This document shows, in pieces, positions 55,618 through 64,000 of a stretch of DNA of 64,000 nt. Within the stretch, counting starts at the first letter, position 1. Every line of letters starts with the position of its first letter. The stretch is taken from assembly GCA_027475525.1 (NCBI GenBank), contig JAMWFC010000064.1:1-64000 (forward strand). The letters run 5' to 3'. The stretch comes from Macrolepiota albuminosa (lineage: Eukaryota > Basidiomycota > Agaricomycetes > Agaricales > Agaricaceae). A program made the translations under genes and the position numbers. The notes below the pieces were generated by a model. The model was not told where the DNA came from. It was given only the letters and a program-made list of their open reading frames with translations, and ran no database searches.

Positions 55618-57099
55618 TCAGCAATACACCATCAAATATGATATCCAATGCTTCGGAGATATCATCCTCCTGTGCATGATAGTATACTTCTCCCATCTGG
55701 TCGACTGCACCCTTTCTATAGTATGTGTCACCGACGCTACCAACTCGTTCCATTCTTGTGGCATTTGTGGGTCATACATCCATTGCACTTCTGGCTGAGA
55801 CACTGGTTGATCCATTAGCGACCTTGTGCTTTCTGCAGTTCCCATTGTACTATATACCTTGTCCTTGACAAGATCCTCAACCTTTACTTGAGAGCTAGTC
55901 GGCTGACACTCCAGTGACTCCACCATGCATCTACCATGCTCATTCTTATGCTGTATAGTCTGCTTAGGCTTTCCATTTGTATACCTGACCACATCCAGGT
56001 GCTTCTCCTTCTTCAGAGTTCCTTGGAACTCTTCCTCAGACATCAGTATAGCCGGCAAATCTGCTGGCAAGCTTTTTGGTGGGACATGTTTGTCCTCCAC
56101 CTCTTGTACAGTCGCTTTATTGCGACCATCTAGTCAGTTGCGTCCATTACACCGCTTTTCAGTTGTGCAATAGTGCCTCAGGCACCCATCTATATTGTTT
56201 AACATGACTTTCTCTGCCTTCACAGGCACACTATTTACCACAACCATGTTGTTTACAAAGTCCAACAACACTTTGTTCTTACACATAAACGGCGTACCAA
56301 TGATCATATCATAGTGATCAAAATTTGCTATGTCCACATACTCCTTGATCAACGTCTCTGACGTCTTTATCTTTACTTCAGCACCAAACTGTACCATGGC
56401 ACGACTCCCTATGGTCCCCAACTGGAGCATCAACAGTTCCTCCAGCTCATGAATGTGAATTGCGTTAACATGAGCAAACTGGGGTGTAATGCCTGTAGTG
56501 GTACTCCCTGAGTCCCACAACGTCCAGGCAGGATATTCATTGACATCCACGTAAGTTACCAAACACTTTTTCTCTTTGGGAGTATATCGTGGCCTCTGCA
56601 ACTTATTGGTTGCTTTCTGCAGTGTGACATGTCTCATTTGGACGCGTTGATCTCCATGGCACTCAGTCAGTGCAAACAAGTGTTCTTCCTTGTCATTGCA
56701 AGTATAGTAGTTGCTGTCATACACATCCACTGCAGCGTATTCATCGCCATCTATCTGGACACTCTCAGTGTTATCCACTTCTGAGCCTTCAGCCTCTACT
56801 TGTGGCTCTTCTTCCACCTCCTCAATGACCTCATTGTTCTTGTTGTCACTGACAACCTCACTAGGAACCGCAGCTATATGCGCTGCCCAAATATGTGCCT
56901 TGGATGAGGCAGGACATTCCTTAGTGAAATGACTAACCCTACCACAGTTGTAGCATGCTGAGAGGTCCCTGGCAAGTCTTCTCTGGGCCACTCCAGCCAC
57001 CCCAGTGGGTCTGCTCACCATGCATATGACAGGCGCCACACCCTCTCTAGCTGCCACTTGGTTTTGACCCAAAACAGGTCGACCATCTTTCACTGGCAA
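55618..57099 (-). pseudogene. Gypsy zinc knuckle, protease and linker
   Basis: CYNCGRVSHFTKECP (a CCHC knuckle, about 56,915-56,960) is followed by an acidic linker. The protease has AWTLWDSGSTTTGITPQFAH (catalytic DSG intact) and NFDHYDMIIGTPFMCKNKVL. The downstream part to 55,618 (PPKSLPADLPAILMSEEEFQ) links to RT. Confidence 0.88.
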
Positions 57100-57414
57100 A
57101 TACCCAGCAGGCTTTGATCAAGGCCATTGGCCTTCTGGGATTGTCTTGCAGATGACAAATCACAGATTGCGATTGTTCTCCATCTCCAACTGTTTAGCCA
57201 GGAAGGTTCCCATCTTCACTGCCTGACAGTTCACAGGTCCTCAGCATGATCTACACTGTTCATAATGATTTGCTGTATAGGTCGATTGCTCATAGTGAAT
57301 GGCATATGCTAAGAACTTGGTCACAGTATTGACCTCCAGAGACAAATTGTCATCACATATCAACGCCCTCCTCATATCTGCAGGTATTCCGTCTAGGAAT
57401 GTCTCGCAAATTGT

Positions 57415-59145
57415 TTATTCGTCTGGATAAATGGCCATATTCTGTGCATAACCCACTAGGTCATCATAAAATGTCTGGACGCCAGTCTTCACATCATACA
57501 CTGCTTTTCTAAGGGCATCCCAAGCTTTCTGCATCATTGCTGTGTTGAGAAAGCAGTTATACAGTCCTATCAGGACCTCCTTAAATGTCCAATGCAATTT
57601 GTTGCGATTATTGTGAAGAACATGGTGCCAAAACCAATTCCAAGCCTCTCCTTCCATAAACTCATGCAATACAAATATTCTTTCTTGGTCCATGTCATTT
57701 CCACCATAGCAGCAGGCTGCCAGATGATAACAGATGTCCATGGCCCAATCCTCCAGCTGGGAAAACCTATGCCTCCCAGCATATGCACGTATGTGCTTAC
57801 CGTCAGATTTGTGGAGGCTTACCCCAGCAGGAAATTTGAACCTGACTCCTAGGAAGTCATCTACCAGTTGAGTGAGGCGGTCATGCATATGATCCATATG
57901 GATTCTGACTGTCTCATTTATTTCCGGCATAGTTTCATGCAAATCATGAGATGTGGGCATTGAAAAAGCCTGGAGGCTGCAAAACAGGTGTTTATTGGCC
58001 GTTCTTTCTGGCCGTGGGGTAGGCTATTGCCTCACCTCTTGCTCCGCTGGTGATTCACCAGCATGCCTGCCACCATTACAACGATTATGATCATCCCAAT
58101 CATTCTGTCTACGATCACAACCCCCACTGTCAGTATTGCAATGATTCGGCTCCCTCCTCTTGTAGTGATCACTACTAACATCACTACCATCCAGAATTCT
58201 GTCCAGTTTAGCGATTCAAGCCGTGAATTGTTGCCGCATGTTATCAACAGGTGTTACACCCTCACGCCCTTCAAAGGCTACCCCCTGGTCATCAATCAAT
58301 GACTCACTATAACCGTGCAAGTCCTGGTTGTGCATCCTCTGGTAATTGATGCATTTATTCCAGTTGTCCACTAGGTGGATGCGTTGTACTACATGTTGTG
58401 GTCACATTTGCTCCTCAAGAATGTGGACTTCATCCACCTCTTTCTTGATAGTGACTTGCTTTCGAGGTGTCTTAACCTCCTGCACTGCAAGTAGTGCCTC
58501 TGGCTCTGCTGGAGTTGTCGTTACAGTCTCTACTTCAGACAATGCCTGCTGAGGCACTCTGCTGACAATGTGTTGACAATTTGCGGCATTCTAACGCCTA
58601 ACATAGTCTTGCTGAGACTTATTGGCCTGATGAGGTGCATTTAGTAATTCCATTTCATCCGCAATTAATGGTGCTTGTCGGTGCACACTCATTTTGCATT
58701 CCACTGAGTCAGCCAGAGTGGCCATTGAGACTGCTGACCCTTGCACCTCTTTGCGCTTGAGGTATTCCACCACTTTGAGTTCAAAGATATGCATAAATAA
58801 TTTGATATATTCAGTCAAATCTGCACAGGTATATTGTGGCTCCTAGCAGCCAGTAACTGTAGATGCTTTACTATGTAAAGCTGCAGACGCTTTCGCGTTG
58901 ATTGGTTTACCACCAGGCTGTACAATGAACATCATCTGTGATACAGATAGCCCACCTGGCATTCCAAAGCTTGCACTGTCATTGCAAGGTATCTTTTCAT
59001 CCTGCTTTGACAGGGGCTGGTATGCAGACACGGATTGCATCTTTATAGCTTGAGACACAGGTGGGTCACCTGTGTTTGCAGCTGGGAAAGGAGGGTCTGG
59101 ATCAAGAGAGCCAGTCATGAAAGCATATTTTTGACGTGATGCCAA
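57415..59145 (-). pseudogene. Gypsy Gag (decayed)
   Basis: The N terminus at 59,145-58,843 reads MTGSLDPDPPFPAANTGDPP. A middle part lies at 58,591-58,818 (NKSQQDYVRR). The retrotransposon Gag core is at 57,415-57,960 (RRHRFSQLEDWAMDICYH-like, FMEGEAWNWFWHHVL, FKEVLIGLYNCFLN). Several stops are TAG or TGA where CAG or CGA would fit. Confidence 0.82.
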
Positions 59146-59236
59146 CAGAGATCAAGAGGTTTTGGTGATGAATTATGAGTTGCCTAGTCGGTAACAAGCC
59201 TAGAGTCTAAAGCTGATAGCAGAAGATTCAAAAAAA

Positions 59237-59410
59237 TGTAACCGTTGGTTACAAGCTAGAACAATCTTATGTGTATCATGCAGTGCTGAATCAGACCGCA
59301 GTATTGGATTGACTAGAACTAGAGTGAACACAAAATATTATTTTACATAATACTCTATTGAATGCTTATAGCATTGTTGACGCTAATAATAAGTGTGATG
59401 CTCTGTTACA
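59237..59410 (-). repeat. Gypsy 5' LTR
   Basis: Paired with 44,149-44,322. On its internal side the minus strand reads TTTTTTTGAATCTTCTGC. The primer tRNA was not identified. Confidence 0.92.
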
Positions 59411-59415
59411 TTTCT

Positions 59416-61240
59416 CCTGTAAGTCAGGCAGTGGTGTGTGTAGTATGCTAGGTGATAGAGGAAGTGTAGGCCCCAGTTGCCACTCCAAGTTGGCTGCAGA
59501 TCCAGTGACTAAAGCAGATTTGCCATCAGCAGCTTCATTATTAGCAATGGTCCTACTGTTGCCATTGACTACTGCTGATGGTGTTGGCCTCTGTTTCTGA
59601 TTTTCCCCTCTATTTTTGCATGTAGCCTTACATGCTGCTGCTGCTGCCACATTTTTTTATGATCAGCTCAGATGTCGTACTTGGCAGCTACTAGCTGCTT
59701 GTAATAGTTGAGATAAACCAACCAGTAAAAGGTGTCACCAGATCCATACTGTCCTTGATGGTTTCTCCAGAAGGTCAGCAGACACAATAGCTCAGACCGA
59801 CCAAGATTATGGGGATCTTAGAATATCAGACCCTTTAGAAGATACTTTGAATGTATGAATTGCTGATCATTGGTCCTCACTGCCTTGTAAGGAGCAGATT
59901 TATACCAGTAACCAGACACAATTTCTGACGGAGTGATCAGATAATGAGCAAAGGTAGAGAAAATTAGAATTCACTATAATGAGTATTTAAATAGTCCTGG
60001 ACAAGCATTTCCAATTCTGCTCAAGTTTTGAAATATATTTGGTCCTGGAACTGCTAGTAATATTGGAAATCCATCCCTATCCAGATCAAAGATGAGGTCA
60101 TGGCATGTAAAAATAGGAGGAGTCAAATCATAGGGTGATTGAATGTTAGATGGCATGTCTCTACTAAGAAGAGCAGACATGTAATCTATCATCTTCTTGT
60201 TGAGGTCACTAACAAGGTCAGGAAAGAAGTCTTAGAAGGTAGGTTGGTTAGCATAGGTCAAGTATGACATATTGTCATGACTATAATTGGTATCAAAATT
60301 GTTTAAAGAATGATGGCACCATATACATTCTAATAGTCATGCCTTCATTTGCATACCAACCAACAACAGTTCAACTCAACATGCCCATCTCTCTAAATCA
60401 AAGCACATCTGCATTGTCTACATGCTTCAAACCATGCTTTTGAGTCTTTCTGAAGAGACAACAATTAAAAAGCGGAATCAAGCAGACAGATGTACAACAA
60501 ATAAAGAACAGATGGAGAATGGAAAGAGTACCAACTTGTGCTGAATTTCTGGCAGATTTCCTTTTTTGCTCTATTCTGCTGCCATTTTCCATAAACAACT
60601 TTCCTCCTGCAGTGTGAGTTGATGCATAACATTTTTGACAGCCACATTATATTGTGCAAATGCATCCAATCCTGAGACATTGTGATCCTTACCCCTTAAC
60701 AAGTTCTGAATCTTCTTGTTTATTTCCTTTGCCATTGTCTGCTAGACAACATCTTGCAGTGAAGTTTTCAGGAGCACCTTTGGATCTTTATGCTGGTAAT
60801 AAGAGCGCCAGCAATTCTTGATATACTGGACAACCTTCTATTCAAGCAAATGATATCTAGTTCTTTGCAATGAGTTGCTGTACCTACTTTGATTCTCTCT
60901 GCCCACTCTTCCCCTGTCTTTGGCTCTGTCCCCTTAGTGGCCCAGTAGTTGAAGATATTTGTTAGTTGATTCTCTCTGCCCACTCTTCCCCTGTCTTTGG
61001 CTCTGTCCCCTTAGTGGCCCAGTAGTTGAAGATATTTGTTAGAATTTTATTCTTCAAGATAGCAGTCCAAGCTTGAGGAGTAGTTGAGGAGCAGTAGAGT
61101 TCCTTGTATAGTTCAAAGATAGATCTTTTTTCCACTGTAAATATTGGTTCTACTTGTCTTTTCTTTGGTGAAAATATTGGTTCAGGCAGTTGCAGGAAAG
61201 CAGATATGTTTGTAGAGAATATAATTTTTTGCAACTATAT
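59416..61240 (-). pseudogene. Gene D, 5' and middle part (unknown multi-copy family)
   Basis: The minus strand reads VEKRSIFELYKELYCSSTTP, NIFNYWATKGTEPKTGEEWA, then (60,190-59,980) YDLTPPIFTCHDLIFDLDRD and GPNIFQNLSRIGNACPGLFK. It continues through stops with SEIVSGYWYKSAPYKAVRTN and YWLVYLNYYKQLVAAKYD near 59,700, ending at the gypsy insertion. I recall this pattern from an uncharacterised, repeated agaricomycete family; no catalytic motif is known to me. A 77-bp tandem duplication (60,891-61,044) adds an artefactual repeat of NIFNYWATKG. Confidence 0.6.
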
Positions 61241-61590
61241 AGTTCTCAACTAAAGGATCACATAATAAAATATACATTTTTGTTCAGTGTCTGTTGATGG
61301 CAAATAGATTCCATTTGTCATCAACAAATAGAGTCCGCTGTTTGCTGGTATCTAGCCTGTCTGAATTGAGGCATATTGCTGATATTAATGAGCAGTCTCA
61401 TTAGATTTCCAGTATAATAGCTAGGTCCTGGCTATAGATATTTGATCATGAACCTGAATTCTCTGAAGAAATGCAAGCAACCAAAAAAAACAGTCATCAT
61501 GCAAAGAGACATCATTCCATATGCTGAGGAAAGGACACGACTTACTTAAACAACATGAGGATTGCCAGTTCTCATAACACAATGGCTACC
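61241..61590. other. Region between divergent decayed genes
   Basis: No feature seen. It may hold the 5' ends of genes D (-) and E (+). Confidence 0.35.
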
Positions 61591-62935
61591 ACTGGGTTCT
61601 GTTCCAATTATAGCTGGTGCACTACCTGTGGCACTTCCAGATGATGATAACTTTGCACACTTGGACAATAATTCAATAGTAGATGATATAAATGATACAA
61701 TGCTCATATTCATAAAGCATGTAAAGGTGATTTGAATGTATGCTATTATTAAAGCAAATTATTTAAGTTTATACATAGACATAGGCAGATTATCTTAACG
61801 ACTTCATCAACCATGTTCCACAGTTGCTCAATGAATTGCTTAGTCATAAATCAATGGATAACATTACTGATTGCCTTGCTTGTCTTAACCATTATCTGGC
61901 ATGATGGCAATGCCATGATTGCATTGGGTCAAGAATATTCTGCCATGGATGTTTCTGCTGTACGCACCACTCCAACCTGTTTCACCAACCTGAAATATGA
62001 AATGGTAGGTATTTCCAATCAATAAATATGTTGGATATTGGAGGGTATTTCTATATCCAATACAATTCATTGCATGCAAACTGTCATCAAGGGAAGGTCA
62101 GGGTCAGGGCTTTTGAGGACTATAAGCAGAAAAAGGATATTTAGGAGCAAGAGTTTCTACGACTCAAATATCAACTGGATGTTGAATTTCCATCAGCAGA
62201 TAGCGACCCAGAACATCTGGCAGCGCATCTGTTCATGACTTCAGATTTCCTGAGCAGACTTCAGGATGCCAGCCTTGATCAAATCATGGAAGAGAAAGAG
62301 CAACAGGAACCAGAGAATAATGCGTCAATAGAAGATATTCCAGAAGATTGGCCAGCCACAAACGAGTTCTGTATAAACAGATATGATTGCTTTAGAAATC
62401 CAATACAATGGATTGTTCACACATCCAGCATCTAGACAAGGAGTTGATAAGATAACTTCAAAATGTGTAAATATATTATGATCTGAATATGGGCCATAGA
62501 ACTTTGTATTGTCTTATCTGGGGGCTGCATCACTAAATAATGTGGTCTGCAATGTCCCAGACATTATCAAAAGCATGAGCCAATTTTTCCCTCTCCAAAA
62601 TCAGCAAACCTTGCCCACAGAGATCTTAGAGTTTGTTGATGGCCATTAAGGTCTTATCAGAAATTTATATGGCTATAATTGGTAGAACCACATTGGCCAA
62701 GAGGATGTTCAGGTTTTAAGCAATGAAACACTGGAGCATTGCCTTCTTGTACATCAGCAAGGCTTCTATTCTTCTGAAAGCTTCTTGGCATGCAACCATC
62801 AGCTGCCTATGACATTGCTACCTGATAAATTGGTGTCTGTCCCAGTACTAGACAATTTGCTCTATGTGTTTGCAGGTAGCAAATCCATCAGGGGCCACTA
62901 ATGGACACTTTTAGTCCTAAACAAGTGGCAGTCAC
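61591..62935 (+). pseudogene. Gene E fragments, 5' part (unknown)
   Basis: Coding-like pieces in shifting frames: IIAGALPVALPDDDNFAHLD followed by IVDDINDTMLIFIKHVK (61,600-61,730), LNDFINHVPQLLNELLSHKS (about 61,798-61,860) and FLSRLQDASLDQIMEEKEQQ (62,240-62,300). Introns and decay cannot be separated here. 62,440-62,935 shows nothing clear. Confidence 0.4.
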
Positions 62936-62943
62936 TAGATAGG

Positions 62944-63888
62944 ATGGAACATGTCCCAACAGCCAATGATATGATCTGCCTATTTGCTGGCAGCAAGTCT
63001 GTTGCTGCTTCCGTTGTCAGTTCTGTTGTCAGGTCCATGGATCCTGCTCAGATGGGCCCATCGACAAGCATTGAGTCTCATACCAACAATATTAATAGTG
63101 AGCAGCCTGATCCTCAAGACTGCCTCTCCATGGCCCATCTTACCACTCTCTCTGATGTCAACTCTCCTCAATGGCCATCCTTGATGCATATCAAATCCTC
63201 AAACACACAACATCCATTCCCCCACCTCTACAGTCAGAGTAAGCCTGGACTGGTGTATGGTTCTACAATGGAACACTCTCATGTTGTGGTTCAACCAGCA
63301 TCCCAACTTTCTTCTGCCCTAGCAGCTCATATCCACCAGACAATTGTAGAGCTGAAGAAAACTGACAATGACTAATCCATCCATTAGTGACCCTGACTTA
63401 GAGGCTATCTCTCCTTGGTTCATTGTGGCAGATGACAAGATGGAAGACAAATCTTTGCCATCTTTGTTCATTCCTGTGGAAGAGGAGACAGAAGACAAAT
63501 CTTTGCCACCTTTGTTTATTCCTGCAAAAGAGGAAACAGAAGATGAATCTTTGCCTTCTTTGTTTATTCCTGCAGAAGAGGAGATGGACAACAATTCTTT
63601 GCCACCTCTGTTCATTGTTGGTGAAGGAGCAGAAGGATTAACAGCAATCAAGACTATAGCAGCCAATGATGGCAGACAAATGGAAGTCTGGAGCAGCGAA
63701 TGTATGGCAACCAAGAACGAAGAAAACCTTCCACTGCTATTTCTTGTGACAGCAGAAAAGACAGGATAGCCAATGACAAAGAAAATCTTCCACCACTTTT
63801 GAATGTAACGGCTCTTCAATCCCAGTCTTCTCCCTTCCAACAATCTCCTTCTCCAACCCTACCTACTGGTAACAATGTCCAGGAGTAG
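62944..63888 (+). pseudogene. Gene E, 3' part with LPPLF repeats
   Basis: The open frame 62,944-63,375 (STSIESHTNN, SQLSSALAAHIHQTIVELKK) overlaps by a frame change the frame 63,368-63,769. The latter holds four tandem 17-residue repeats of the type (T/M)ED(K/E)SLP(P/S)LFIPAEEE between about 63,440 and 63,630. Related ENLPLLFLV and ENLPPLLNV follow. Acidic residues alternate with a hydrophobic LPPLF core. It may be one protein with a frameshift at 63,370. Function unknown. Confidence 0.5.
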
Positions 63889-64000
63889 GAGGAATATGAG
63901 ACACATATGACTCAACATGAGGATCAGAGAAGAATTAACAAATTGTATCAACAACATGAGTTATAATTTGACACTGATAATCATAGGTAATTTATTTCAA

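Larger units (their letters stand above)
44149..59410 (-). mobile_element. Ty3/gypsy element (15.3 kb with nested insert) carrying an extra ORF
   Basis: The 174-bp LTRs at 44,149-44,322 and 59,237-59,410 are flanked by the perfect target duplication tttct (44,144-44,148 and 59,411-59,415). On the minus strand the order is 5' LTR, gag, zinc knuckle, protease, RT, RNase H, integrase, chromodomain, extra ORF, polypurine tract (TTGGGGGGTA just before 44,322), 3' LTR. The LTRs differ by about 15 changes, all transitions. A TR-GAG element (47,061-51,827) is inserted in the extra ORF. The net length is about 10.5 kb. Confidence 0.93.

Noticed and set aside
901..60000. Stop codons in Pol frames taken as programmed readthrough
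   Set aside because: There are too many per gene and they sit at CGA, CAG or CAA positions, which fits C-to-T decay.

Overview
The window looks like fungal nuclear DNA from a transposon-rich genome, most likely an agaricomycete basidiomycete. The evidence is spliceosomal introns of about 51-72 nt with GT..AG ends, chromodomain Ty3/gypsy and Ty1/copia elements, many solo LTRs, Tc1/mariner transposons, and heavy loss of CpG by C-to-T change in the older repeats. Several unknown proteins here resemble multi-copy families I associate with Boletales (Pisolithus/Suillus type). That order-level guess is from memory and is weak.

Layout. 1-900: a duplicated non-coding block. 901-10,258: a decayed chromovirus (protease, RT, RNase H, integrase, chromodomain). 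Its integrase carries a solo LTR (family 'LTR-A', 4,349-4,866, TSD aactc) and its 3' LTR carries a copia element (5,561-10,241). 10,358-17,000: the only CpG-normal host-gene island. It holds a 5'-truncated multi-exon gene (+), a small probably mitochondrial protein gene (-) and two tandem five-exon paralogues (HTH plus SAM-like domain). 17,000-39,500: an AT-rich, CpG-poor graveyard of nested LTR-A copies, Tc1/mariner copies, copia relics (one long copy at 31,301-34,962), a gypsy gag-protease fragment, foldbacks and tRNA-derived SINEs. 39,983-43,440 (+): a decayed gene with a Zn2Cys6-type cluster, split by a Tc1 element (40,408-42,058). 43,670-61,240 (-): a second decayed gene, split by a 15.3-kb Ty3/gypsy element (44,149-59,410, TSD tttct). 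61,590-64,000 (+): fragments of a third decayed gene family with LPPLF-type repeats.

The gypsy element at 44,149-59,410 is the most informative unit. It reads on the minus strand as LTR, gag, protease, RT, RNase H, integrase and chromodomain. About 2.7 kb of extra open reading frame of unknown function then follows before the 3' LTR. That extra frame is interrupted by a young element with 1,075-bp LTRs that encodes only a Gag-like protein (47,061-51,827; a TR-GAG type). This young element carries an unusual short motif (CTTAGC/CTTGCC/CTTGGC in its sense strand) throughout its LTRs, leader and gene.

Caution on the assembly: at least eight unrelated sequences are tandemly duplicated with a period of exactly 77 bp. 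This is best explained as k=77 de Bruijn-graph joins, so some disruptions in repeats are probably not biological.
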